Origin: Blastococcus sp. CT_GayMR20
GTDB lineage: Bacteria; Actinomycetota; Actinomycetes; Mycobacteriales; Geodermatophilaceae
DNA length: 64,000 bases
Assembly (NCBI RefSeq): GCF_004570345.1
Contig: NZ_SPQM01000002.1
Coordinates: forward strand, 1-64,000
Direction of reading: 5' to 3'
Shown here: in pieces, positions 1-8,081 of the stretch
Layout of the letters: every line of letters starts with the position of its first letter
How positions within the stretch are numbered: position 1 is the first letter of the stretch
The notes under the pieces: model-generated
Seen by the model: only the letters and a program-made list of their open reading frames with translations
Told to the model about the DNA's origin: nothing
Databases searched by the model: none
Program-made: the position numbers and the translations under genes

Positions 1-1
1 C

Positions 2-1375
2 GTCGCCCGGACGGCCGTGGCGGTCGAGCGGGCACGGCTGGCCGGGGACATCCAGGCGGTGGTGCGCACGGCGGCGACATCGATGGGCGCGGCCGCCGAC
101 GACGCCGTCCGCCGGTGGGACGGCGACCCGGCGCCCGCGCTGCACGCCGTCCAGGAGCAGGGGGAGCGGGCCGGGCTCGAGCTGCGGCGGCTGCTCGGAC
201 TGCTGCGGGAGGCCGACGACGAGGCCGCCGCCTCGACCGCGCCGGAGGAGGTCCCGCGGATCTCGCGCCGGGACGTCGTCCTCGCCGTGGCGGTCACGGT
301 GCTGGCGGTCGCCGAGAACGTCGCCTACCGCAGCGAGTTCCCGGTAGGGGTGACCGTCGGAGCCGTCTCCGTCCTGCTGACCGCCGGGGCCGCGTCGACG
401 GTCGTCCTACGCAGGGTGGCGCCCGAGCTCGGGGCGACGCTGTGCGGTCTGCTGTTCGCCGCCGCGATCTGGACCCAGCCGCTGGCCGGTGGGTTCTGGC
501 TGATCGCCGGTCCAGGAGTGCTCGCCTGGGCCGCCGCCGGACGGGGGGTCAGGGGGCTGCTGGCCGTCGCCGCGCTCGCCGCCGGGGTCGGCGCGGAGAT
601 GGCCTCCCTCGATCCGGACAACCTGTTCATGGCGCTGCTGGTGCTCGCCGTCGCGGCGATCGGCGGTGCGACGGTCCGTGCCACCGAGGGGTGGCAGCAC
701 CGGGCGCAGGACCGGGCGGACCGGCGCGCTGTCGAGCTGGACGCGGCCGCAGGGGCGGCAGTGCGCGCCGAGCGGCTGGCCGTCGCCCGCGAGCTGCACG
801 ACGTGGTCTCCCACGCCGTGGGTGTGATGGTGATGCAGGCCGGCGCCGCGCTGGCGACGCGGGCCAGCGATCCGGAGCGGGCCCGCCGTGCGCTGGACGT
901 CGTGCGCCGGACCGCCGGCGAGACCCTGGACGAGCTGGACCGGCTGGTCGACGTGCTCGACCACGGCGTGCTGGGCGCCGAGGTGCCGGGGCCCGACGGG
1001 CACCAACTGGCCGCCCTGATCGAGCGGCTGCGGGCCGCCGGGCTGACCGTCCGGGCGGAGCTGGACGGCGATCTCCACGGCGAGGTGGGCGCGGTGGTCT
1101 ACCGGGTGGTCCAGGAGGCACTCACGAACGTGATCCGGCACGCGCCGGGCGCGGGAGCCGTCGTCCGGGTGGACGCCCACCCGGCCGGCGTGGACGTCGA
1201 GGTCATCGACGACGGCCCGGGCCCGGGTACCCGGCAGCGCCGCGGCTACGGGCTGGTGGGGATCGAGGAGCGGGTGCGGCGGCTGGGCGGGGACTTCGCG
1301 GCCGGACCGGGACCCGACGGCCGGGGTTTTCGCGTGCACGCCTGGGTGCCCGCACTGGCCAGGACGGACGCATGA
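2..1375 (+). CDS. Sensor histidine kinase (HisKA_3 type), 5' end cut by window edge, with an extra degenerate DHp-like segment
   Basis: The reading frame is open to the left edge, so the true start lies outside the window. From the first visible GTG at 17 there are 452 residues. Residues about 3-65 look like a HisKA_3 dimerisation helix pair in which the usual ELHDVV is replaced by DIQAVV, so the phospho-acceptor His is missing. About five hydrophobic segments follow (about 85-225). A canonical HisKA_3 domain with RELHDVVSH comes next (about 250-320), then an HATPase domain with N-box QEALTNVIRH, DDGPGPG and a GYGLVGIEERV G2 box. The protein should autophosphorylate on the second His and signal to the regulator that overlaps its stop codon by 4 bases. 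The ligand is unknown. Confidence 0.9.
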   Translation, partial: VARTAVAVERARLAGDIQAVVRTAATSMGAAADDAVRRWDGDPAPALHAVQEQGERAGLELRRLLGLLREADDEAAASTAPEEVPRISRRDVVLAVAVTVLAVAENVAYRSEFPVGVTVGAVSVLLTAGAASTVVLRRVAPELGATLCGLLFAAAIWTQPLAGGFWLIAGPGVLAWAAAGRGVRGLLAVAALAAGVGAEMASLDPDNLFMALLVLAVAAIGGATVRATEGWQHRAQDRADRRAVELDAAAGAAVRAERLAVARELHDVVSHAVGVMVMQAGAALATRASDPERARRALDVVRRTAGETLDELDRLVDVLDHGVLGAEVPGPDGHQLAALIERLRAAGLTVRAELDGDLHGEVGAVVYRVVQEALTNVIRHAPGAGAVVRVDAHPAGVDVEVIDDGPGPGTRQRRGYGLVGIEERVRRLGGDFAAGPGPDGRGFRVHAWVPALARTDA

Positions 1376-2049
1376 CCCCGCCCGTGCGGGTGGTGATCGC
1401 CGACGACCACGACCTGCTGCGGGACGGGGTGACCGCGATCCTCGGGGCCGACCCGGGAATCGAGGTGGTGGGGGAGGCCTCCAGCGGGCCGTCCGCCGTC
1501 GCGGCGGCGGCCGCCCTCGCGCCGGACGTCGTCCTCATGGACGTCGAGATGCCCGGCGGGGACGGGCTGACCGCGACCCGGCAGGTGCTGGAGCGCTGTT
1601 CCGGGACGCGGGTGCTGGTGCTGACGACGTTCGATCTCGACGAGTACGTGCTCGAGGCGCTGCGGGCGGGGGCGTCGGGCTTCCTGCTGAAGACGACGCC
1701 CGCCGCCGCGCTGGTGTCGGCGGTCCGGGCGTGCGCGGCGGGGGAGATGCTGCTGGCGCCCAGCGTCACCCGGCGGCTGGTCGAGACCTACGTGCGGCAG
1801 CCGGCCCCGGCCCCCGACGGCGTCGTGCCGCCGCGCCTCGGGGAGCTCACCGAGCGCGAGCTGGACGTGCTGCGGGCGCTGGCGAGGGGGCGGTCGAACG
1901 CCGAGATCGGGCAGGACCTCTTCCTCGCGGAGACGACGGTGAAGACCCACGTCACCCACATCCTGGCCAAGCTCGGGCTGCGGGACCGGGTCCAGGCGGT
2001 GATCGTCGCCTACGAGACGGGGCTGGTGCGGCTGGGGAGCAACTCGTGA
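1372..2049 (+). CDS. NarL/FixJ-family response regulator
   Basis: The 225-residue protein has an N-terminal receiver domain (VVIADDHDLLRDG, phospho-acceptor Asp in VVLMDVEMPGGDG, switch Thr in VLTTF, Lys in FLLKTT). Its C-terminal LuxR-type helix-turn-helix begins at LTERELDVLRALARG and includes AETTVKTHV. ATG at 1372 overlaps the kinase stop (ATGA), the translational coupling typical of a two-component pair. It should bind DNA as a dimer once phosphorylated by the upstream kinase. Its targets cannot be read from this gene. Confidence 0.93.
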   Translation: MTPPVRVVIADDHDLLRDGVTAILGADPGIEVVGEASSGPSAVAAAAALAPDVVLMDVEMPGGDGLTATRQVLERCSGTRVLVLTTFDLDEYVLEALRAGASGFLLKTTPAAALVSAVRACAAGEMLLAPSVTRRLVETYVRQPAPAPDGVVPPRLGELTERELDVLRALARGRSNAEIGQDLFLAETTVKTHVTHILAKLGLRDRVQAVIVAYETGLVRLGSNS

Positions 2050-2131
2050 CGGCACACCGTCCCCAGGGGCACCGCGCGGCGTCCCCCCGGCGTGGTACCC
2101 ATGACGCGTGGGGGTGCGGCGCGGGAGCCTG

Positions 2132-2737
2132 ATGGCGCGGGTGCTCGCCGCCGCCGTGATCGCCGCGTTCCTGGTGGTCGCCTCGACGGCGCTGGCGATC
2201 TGGTGGACCGCCCGGCAGGACTCGAGGCCGGCGTCCGACGCGATCGTGGTCCTGGGGACGGCGCAGTACAACGGCGTCCCGTCGTCCTTCTTCGAGGCGC
2301 GGCTGGAGCACGCGATCGCCCTCTACGAGGACGGCGTGGCGCCGGTGATCGTGACCGTCGGGGGGAAGGCGGACGGCGACCAGTTCACCGAGGCCGAAGC
2401 CGGCCGGGCCTACCTCGCCGACGCGGGGATCCCGGAGGACGCGCTGCTCGCCGTCGAGGAGGGCGTGGACACGCTGGAGAGCATGCGGGTGGTGGGGGCG
2501 GCGTTCCAGGAGCGCGGCTGGAGCAGCGCAGTGCTGGTCTCCGACCCCTGGCACGCGATGCGGGCCGAGCGGATGGCCGAGGACGCCGGCATGGAGGCGG
2601 AGAGCTCGCCGACCCGGCAGGGGCCGGCGGTGCAGACCCGTGCCACGCAGTTCCGCTACATCCTCCGGGAGACTGCTGCCTATCTGCTGTACCGCGCGAC
2701 CGGCGAGAGCGTCGCGGGCGCGCCGGGGATCGGCTGA
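2132..2737 (+). CDS. YdcF/SanA-like DUF218 family membrane-anchored protein
   Basis: The 201-residue protein has one N-terminal membrane helix (about residues 3-25) followed by a DUF218 domain: SDAIVVLGTAQYNG, an ExRxxHAxxLYxxG helix, VTVGGK, and a SDPWHAMRAERMA segment with the family's conserved His. Family members (SanA, YdcF, ElyC) affect the cell envelope, but their chemistry is poorly defined. I chose ATG 2132 because GGGAGC precedes it. An in-frame GTG at 2108 would add eight residues and lacks a clear ribosome-binding site. The gene is not coupled to either neighbour. Confidence 0.8.
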   Translation: MARVLAAAVIAAFLVVASTALAIWWTARQDSRPASDAIVVLGTAQYNGVPSSFFEARLEHAIALYEDGVAPVIVTVGGKADGDQFTEAEAGRAYLADAGIPEDALLAVEEGVDTLESMRVVGAAFQERGWSSAVLVSDPWHAMRAERMAEDAGMEAESSPTRQGPAVQTRATQFRYILRETAAYLLYRATGESVAGAPGIG

Positions 2738-2749
2738 GGAGGGGAACCG

Positions 2750-3259
2750 GTGCTCGAACTGGGCAAGGCCGGCTCGGCCGGGTACGGGAAGGGTGAGCTG
2801 CCCGTCCTCCGGGACGGCGCGGTGGTCGCCGTGCTGCGCGCCGAGAACTGGAAGGAGGCGGCCACGGCCGTCGTCGGAGACCGGGAGTGGGTGTTCGCCA
2901 AGCAGAGGGGCGTGCTCACCGGCCGCTGGGCCGAAGAGCCGTCGGACGTCGCCCGGCTGCAGGCCCGGCAGGCATCGCTGTGGAAGGGCACCTGGACGGT
3001 CGACCTCGAGGGCCGCCCGGTCGACGTGCAGAACGCGTCGGTGTGGAAGGGCACGCACCGCTACCTGAGCGGGGGGCAGCAGCTGGCCGAGAGCGGTACG
3101 ACCGGCGGCTGGTCACCCCGTCCGACCCTGGACGCCGACAGCGCGCTCCCACTGCACCAGCAGGTCTTCCTGCTCTGGCTGGAACTGGTCATCAGTCGGC
3201 GCAACATGGCCGTCGTGGGCGCCGCCACGGGCGTCGCCGTGATCGGTGGGAGCAGCTGA
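2750..3259 (+). CDS. Conserved hypothetical protein, possibly LURP-one/tubby-like
   Basis: This 169-residue protein has GTG start 2750 preceded by GAGGAGGGG (2736-2744). It is rich in beta-prone segments and contains a repeated WKGT element (SLWKGTWTV and SVWKGTHRY), reminiscent of the beta-barrel of LURP-one/tubby-like proteins. That assignment is tentative. A hydrophobic C-terminus (about 130-165) could associate with the membrane. The stop codon overlaps the dnaG start by one base (TGATG), so it is translationally coupled to the primase. No catalytic motif is visible. Confidence 0.65.
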   Translation: MLELGKAGSAGYGKGELPVLRDGAVVAVLRAENWKEAATAVVGDREWVFAKQRGVLTGRWAEEPSDVARLQARQASLWKGTWTVDLEGRPVDVQNASVWKGTHRYLSGGQQLAESGTTGGWSPRPTLDADSALPLHQQVFLLWLELVISRRNMAVVGAATGVAVIGGSS

Positions 3260-5145
3260 TGCCGCCGCGTGGACGGATCCGGGCCGCCGACATCGCGCTC
3301 GTGCGCGAGCGGTCGAAGATCGACGAGATCGTCGGCGAGCACCTGCAGCTCAAGCGTGCGGGCGGCGGCAGCCTCAAGGGCCTCTGCCCGTTCCATGACG
3401 AGAAGTCGCCGTCTTTTCAGGTGACACCGACGAGAAACCTGTTCCATTGTTTCGGTTGCGGAGAAGGAGGCGATGTCATTTCTTTTGTCCAGAAGATCGA
3501 CCATCTGTCCTTCTCCGAGGCGGTCGAGCTGCTGGCCGGACGGGCCAACGTCGAGCTGCACTACGAGGACGACAGCGGCCGCGCGACCGGCGCCCCCGAC
3601 CGCGCGAACGTCGGCCAGCGTGCCCGGCTGGTCGCGGCCAACACCGCAGCGGCGGCCTTCTTCGTCGAGCAGCTCGGCACGCCCGAGGCCGCGCCTGCGC
3701 GGCAGTTCCTGGCCGAGCGCGGTTTCGACCGGCAGGTGGCGATCGACTTCGGCTGCGGCTTCGCGCCCGGCGGCTGGGATGCGCTGACCCGGCACCTGCG
3801 CGGCAAGGGCTTCACCCAGGCCGAGCTGGTCACCGGCGGGCTGGCGAAGGAGTCCTCCCGTGGCACCCTGATCGACCGGTTCCACCGCCGGCTGGTCTGG
3901 CCGATCCGCGACATCACCGGCGACGTCATCGGCTTCGGGGCCCGCAAGCTGATGGACGACGACCCCGGCCCCAAGTACCTCAACACCCCGGAGACCCCGC
4001 TCTACAAGAAGAGCACCGTCCTCTACGGCATCGAGCGCGCCAAGCGGGACATCGCGCGCAAGCACCAGGCCGTCGTCGTCGAGGGCTACACCGACGTCAT
4101 GGCCTGCCACCTCGCCGGCGTCACCACCGCCGTCGCGTCCTGCGGCACGGCGTTCGGTGGCGAGCACATCAGCGTCCTGCGCCGGCTGCTCATGGACCAG
4201 GATGAGTTCCGCGGGGAGGTCGTCTACACCTTCGACGGCGACGCCGCGGGGCAGGCGGCCGCGATGAAGACCTTCGCCGAGGACCAGCGCTTCGTCGGCC
4301 AGACCTTCGTCGCCGTCGAGCCCCACGGCAACGACCCGTGCGAGCTGCGGCAGGAGCACGGCGACGCCGCCGTCCGCGACCTGATCGCCCGCCGGACACC
4401 GCTGATCGAGTTCGTGCTGAAGACGACGCTGGCCGCGTACGACCTCGACACGGTCGAGGGCCGGGTGCACGCGCTGGAGAAGACCGCGCCGCTGCTCGCC
4501 CAGATCAAGGACCACGCGCTGCGCCCGGCGTACGCCCGCCGGCTCGCCGGCCTGCTGGGTCTGCCGGACGAATCGGAGGTCATGGACCGGCTCCGCCGCC
4601 TGACCGGCGACACCACCGAGCGGCCGCGTCCACGGCAGCGGGGTCCGCAGCGGACCCCGGACGACGCGGCGGTCGAGGTGGAGCGCGAGGCGGTCAAGGC
4701 GGCCCTGCAGGTGCCCGAGATGGCGGGACCGTCGTTCGACGCCGTCCCGCCCGCGGCCTACACCGATCCCGACTACGCGGCCGTGGCGGAGGCCGTCTCC
4801 GGCGCCGGGGGAGCCGCGGCGGCGCGGGTCACCGGACCGGCCTGGCTGGACGAGGTGGCGGCGCACTGCCCGCGGGAGTCGGCTCGGGCGATGCTGACCG
4901 CGCTGGCCGTCGAGCCGATGCGGTCGGTCGGGGGCGAGGCCGACGCCCTGTACGTCAACGCGGTGCTCGCCCGGCTGCAGGAGATGGCCACGGTGCGCCG
5001 GGTGGCCGCGCTCAAGGGCAAGCTGCAGCGGATGAACCCCGTCGAGGCGCCCGACGAGTACACGAAGGTCTTCGGCCAGCTCGTCGCGCTGGAGGCGCAG
5101 GCCCGGTCGCTGCGGGAGCGTGCGATGGGCGGTCTGACGCCATGA
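3259..5145 (+). CDS. dnaG: DNA primase
   Basis: This is the 628-residue bacterial primase that makes RNA primers at the replication fork. The N-terminal CHC2 zinc-binding domain shows CPFHDEKSPSF and, 17 residues on, CFGCGEGGD. The core includes FGARKL and KYLNTPET. The TOPRIM metal site shows VVVEGYTDVM with a later TFDGDAAG. The C-terminal helical part (about 450-628) is the DnaB-helicase-interacting region. The ATG at 3259 overlaps the previous stop, and the length fits the family. Codons from 3412 to about 3510, over the zinc finger, are strikingly AT-rich at the third position compared with the rest of the gene. Confidence 0.97.
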   Translation: MPPRGRIRAADIALVRERSKIDEIVGEHLQLKRAGGGSLKGLCPFHDEKSPSFQVTPTRNLFHCFGCGEGGDVISFVQKIDHLSFSEAVELLAGRANVELHYEDDSGRATGAPDRANVGQRARLVAANTAAAAFFVEQLGTPEAAPARQFLAERGFDRQVAIDFGCGFAPGGWDALTRHLRGKGFTQAELVTGGLAKESSRGTLIDRFHRRLVWPIRDITGDVIGFGARKLMDDDPGPKYLNTPETPLYKKSTVLYGIERAKRDIARKHQAVVVEGYTDVMACHLAGVTTAVASCGTAFGGEHISVLRRLLMDQDEFRGEVVYTFDGDAAGQAAAMKTFAEDQRFVGQTFVAVEPHGNDPCELRQEHGDAAVRDLIARRTPLIEFVLKTTLAAYDLDTVEGRVHALEKTAPLLAQIKDHALRPAYARRLAGLLGLPDESEVMDRLRRLTGDTTERPRPRQRGPQRTPDDAAVEVEREAVKAALQVPEMAGPSFDAVPPAAYTDPDYAAVAEAVSGAGGAAAARVTGPAWLDEVAAHCPRESARAMLTALAVEPMRSVGGEADALYVNAVLARLQEMATVRRVAALKGKLQRMNPVEAPDEYTKVFGQLVALEAQARSLRERAMGGLTP

Positions 5146-5717
5146 GCCTGCTCGACCGCGTGAAGGGGCGGTTCGCCCGGCCGCCGGAGCCGGTGCGGGT
5201 CGCCGTCCTGGCGTCGACCGATCCCGACGAGCGGGTGCTCGCCTGGGGCGCACTGGCGAGGGACGGGGGCTGGCTCGTCGCCACCTCTGGCGGCCTCCGG
5301 GTCGTCCCGCCGCAGGTGACGTCGGTCGCCGACGCCGAGGTGCTGCCCTGGCACGAGGTCGCCCACGCGCACTGGACTGCGACCAACGACGGCGGTGGTT
5401 CGTTCCGGGTCGTCGCTCTCAGCGAGGTCGAGCCCGGTGTGCAGGCGCGGCAACCGGAACAGCGCTACGTGCTCACCGACGCCGGCGACCTGCCCGCAGT
5501 CGTGCGCCGGCGGGTGAACCAGACGGTGGTCGCCAGCCATCGGTCACCGCTGCCGGGTGGGGGAGGGGTGCTGCTCGTCGCCCGGCGGGTCCCCGGTCAG
5601 GCAGTGCGCGAGTGGAGCGTCGTCTTCGACGACGACAGCCGGCGCGACGACCCCGAGGCGCGGGAGGCCGCGCGGCAGAAACTGGCCGACCTCGTCGCAG
5701 CCGACCAGCCGGACTGA
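5142..5717 (+). CDS. Conserved hypothetical protein downstream of dnaG
   Basis: The 191-residue soluble protein has an ATG that overlaps the dnaG stop (ATGA), so it is co-translated with the primase. The sequence reads as a compact alpha/beta domain (RVAVLASTDPDERVLAWG, GGWLVATSGGLRVV, LPWHEVAHAHW) ending in an acidic tail with DDDSRRDDPEARE. It has no membrane helix or catalytic motif. Proteins of this layout are common beside actinobacterial dnaG, but I know of no established function. Confidence 0.75.
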   Translation: MSLLDRVKGRFARPPEPVRVAVLASTDPDERVLAWGALARDGGWLVATSGGLRVVPPQVTSVADAEVLPWHEVAHAHWTATNDGGGSFRVVALSEVEPGVQARQPEQRYVLTDAGDLPAVVRRRVNQTVVASHRSPLPGGGGVLLVARRVPGQAVREWSVVFDDDSRRDDPEAREAARQKLADLVAADQPD

Positions 5718-5724
5718 CCCCAGG

Positions 5725-5934
5725 TCAGCGGGGCGGCTCGCTGCCCATGCGGGTGCGGATGGAGGCGAGCGCGTCGTCGGCCCGGGCCTGTGCCATGCCG
5801 GCGAGGCTCTGCAGACGAGGGTCGTCCTTCGCCTGGGCGTAGGCCTGCCTGATCTGCTCGTAGCGCTCGCGGCCGGCCTTCGAGCCCAGCACGTAACCGG
5901 CGCCGAAGCCGGCGAGGAAGGACAGCTTCGCCAC
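5725..5934 (-). CDS. Small membrane-anchored protein (YtxH-like)
   Basis: The 69-residue protein has a GTG start at 5934 preceded on its own strand by GGAGGTTCCC. A glycine-rich hydrophobic N-terminus (LSFLAGFGAGYVLGSKAGRERYEQI) is followed by a charged helical tail. This is the usual layout of small YtxH-type proteins, whose function is unknown. It is convergent with the dnaG cluster, separated from it by only a few bases. Confidence 0.7.
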   Translation of the reverse strand: MAKLSFLAGFGAGYVLGSKAGRERYEQIRQAYAQAKDDPRLQSLAGMAQARADDALASIRTRMGSEPPR

Positions 5935-6075
5935 GGGAACCTCCAGGACTAGGAGCGAGATCGCCGGTCAGGCTACCTGTGCCGGGCACCACTCCAGCCC
6001 GCCGGGCGAGCCGCCCCAGGGGGTTCGGGCGGCCTGATGTACCCTCGTCAGGCCAGCGGGTCGTGCACCCGCTCA

Positions 6076-6148
6076 TCCCCCGTAGCTCAATTGGCAGAGC
6101 ATGCGACTGTTAATCGCAGGGTTATTGGTTCGAGTCCAATCGGGGGAG
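6076..6148 (+). tRNA. tRNA-Asn (anticodon GTT)
   Basis: A complete cloverleaf can be folded by eye. Acceptor arms are TCCCCCG (6076-6082) and CGGGGGA (6141-6147), the D arm is GCTC/GAGC, and the anticodon stem TGCGA/TCGCA carries loop CTGTTAA. The T arm is ATTGG-TTCGAGT-CCAAT. The anticodon GTT at 6109-6111 reads Asn codons. The 3' terminal CCA does not appear to be fully encoded. A -10-like TACCCT lies about 40 bases upstream. Confidence 0.97.
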
Positions 6149-6257
6149 CAAAGCCCCAGCGAGCTCGGTTGATGCTTCACGTTGTCTCGGCTCTGCGCGG
6201 CGTGGCCGACCGCCCGGAGTGAACCGCCGCCGGCGCACTGGCGGTGGCGCGACGCGC

Positions 6258-7445
6258 TCAGGCAGACGGCCATGTGTGCCTGACCTGCTGGCGGGCGGCC
6301 AGGGTGAGCGCAGTCGCCACGAGAAGGCATCCGGCGGCTACCAGCCATGCGGTCGAGTAGCCGGCGGTCGAGGCGACGACGCCGAACAGGAGTGGGCCGG
6401 TGACCCCGCCGACGTAGATGCCGACATTGGTCACCCCTGTCGCCGCGGCCGGCGCCGAGGCGTTTCCCCGGACGACGGCAAGGTTCAGCAAGCCGGGCCA
6501 GCCCCAGCCCGCCGCGTAGGCGACCACCGTGACGGCCACGATGGCTGATGTTCCGGACACGACCGCCAGTGCGACGAATGAGAGGGCGCCCACGGCGAGC
6601 ATCCCGGTCAGAAGCGCGAGGTGACCGCCTGCGCGGCGGTCGGCGACCACACCGACGAGGATTCGGGCTGCCAGAGCGGAGCCGCTACCCACAGCGAGGA
6701 TCACTCCCGCGGCACCGGCGTCCACGCCGGTAGCCACCGCGTATACGACGAAGAACGATGCCATCGCCTGTGTTGCGACCAGACCGAACGCCGCCGCCGC
6801 GCTCAGCAGGAGCAGTGGGCGCAGCGGCCGCACCGCCGGTGCTGCTCCGGAAGTCGGCCCGCGGGCGGGCTCGTCCTGCCGGCGCCGCCCACGTGTGACG
6901 CCCACGACCAGGGCCAGGCAGCCCGCGACCACCAACGCAGACCGCCACCCGAGGTTGAGGGCGATGACGGGTACGGCGATGCCTCCGGCAAGGCTGGCAG
7001 CTGGTGGTGCGGATCCCTTGATGCCGAAGGCCAGCCCGTGCCGGCGCGCCGGAACGGCTCGGGCCACCTGCGAGTTCGCCGCCATCTGGCCGACCGCGTT
7101 GGTGACCCCGCCGAGCATCACCCAAACACCCAGCACCGGCCACGACCACGAAGTCGCCATGCCCAGCAGGACCACCCCACTGCTGACCGCGGCCAGTACG
7201 AGGGTCCGGCGACCCCCGAGACGTTCGGTCAGCCGGCCGGCCGGAACGGAGGTCAGCGCGGCTGCTGCGTAGTACCCGGCGACGACGATGCCGAGGTGGC
7301 TGTCGGTGAACGGCATGTCGTCGCGCACCAGGACCGCGAGGGCCCCGACCATGAAGACCGGCAGCATCCCTACGGTGGCGACCAGCGAGGCCGACGCCAG
7401 CGCCCGGGCGCCGGGGCTCCACGCGATCGAGGGCGCCCGGCGCAT
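6258..7445 (-). CDS. MFS transporter
   Basis: The protein has about 395 residues with 12 predicted membrane helices and major-facilitator loop signatures (GYYAAAALTSVPAGRLTERLGGRR between helices 2 and 3, RILVGVVADRRAGG in the second half). Substrate is unknown; the drug or organic-anion MFS subfamilies are plausible. The open frame extends to 7634, but the first 63 codons do not look like protein, so I place the start at ATG 7445. It diverges from the acyl-CoA dehydrogenase gene, which suggests it may move substrates or products of the adjacent catabolic block. Confidence 0.85.
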   Translation of the reverse strand: MRRAPSIAWSPGARALASASLVATVGMLPVFMVGALAVLVRDDMPFTDSHLGIVVAGYYAAAALTSVPAGRLTERLGGRRTLVLAAVSSGVVLLGMATSWSWPVLGVWVMLGGVTNAVGQMAANSQVARAVPARRHGLAFGIKGSAPPAASLAGGIAVPVIALNLGWRSALVVAGCLALVVGVTRGRRRQDEPARGPTSGAAPAVRPLRPLLLLSAAAAFGLVATQAMASFFVVYAVATGVDAGAAGVILAVGSGSALAARILVGVVADRRAGGHLALLTGMLAVGALSFVALAVVSGTSAIVAVTVVAYAAGWGWPGLLNLAVVRGNASAPAAATGVTNVGIYVGGVTGPLLFGVVASTAGYSTAWLVAAGCLLVATALTLAARQQVRHTWPSA

Positions 7446-8081
7446 GTCGCGAGACCATAGCGCTAGCCGCGGGGCTGCTCCGGTCGGGCAGGTCACCGGG
7501 TTGTGGGCGCCCGCATCACGACGGGGGAGTCTGCCCGGCGCGGTCTCGGCGTGGGTGAACCCGCCGTGACCGCTGTCGCTCCGGTTCGCGCGCGTATACG
7601 GATGGACACAGTCTGCGGTAGCGTGCGCAGCCAATGATCAGGGAGCCGTCCGGATCGCGGTCCGTCGCGGACGCGTGCGCCGCGTGTCGTGACCATCTCC
7701 CTCGCGCGAGGCGCGTGCGGTGGGAACAGCACCCGGTGGCGGCGTCGATCAGGACCAGGCATCCAGCATCGGCTCCGCGGCCCGGAGCCCCTGCGGCGGC
7801 GGGCGGCGGACACCTTCGGCGGGCTGATCACCCACCATCCGAGCGATCCGCTGCGTGTCCGGGCACTGCTCCCGGCGTACGGGACGACATGGCCGGCGCA
7901 CCGTCCGCCGGCATCGGCCAGATGTCCAGGCATGAGCCGATCGGCAACGAGGCGGAGAACTGCACGCGTTCCGGCCGGGCACACATCCGCGGACGAGGCT
8001 TCGGCCGTCGCACGGAACATCGTCGAAAGCGCCGGGGCCAGACCCGAGGCGGTCTCCCATGAAGGAAAAGGCGGCGGCACA
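7446..8081. other. 636-bp divergent intergenic region
   Basis: This gap separates the MFS transporter and the acyl-CoA dehydrogenase. Open frames across it are arginine/proline-rich and look spurious. A -10-like TAGCGT occurs near 7619, but I see no convincing operator, RNA gene or repeat. The long gap is unusual in this gene-dense window. Confidence 0.5.

Noticed and set aside
6037..6222. A 61-codon frame covering the tRNA-Asn
   Set aside because: It translates the tRNA itself.
7634..8081. N-terminal extension of the acyl-CoA dehydrogenase and an overlapping 142-codon frame
   Set aside because: Arg/Pro/Ser-rich, no similarity to the family; the enzyme's normal N-terminus begins at 8082.
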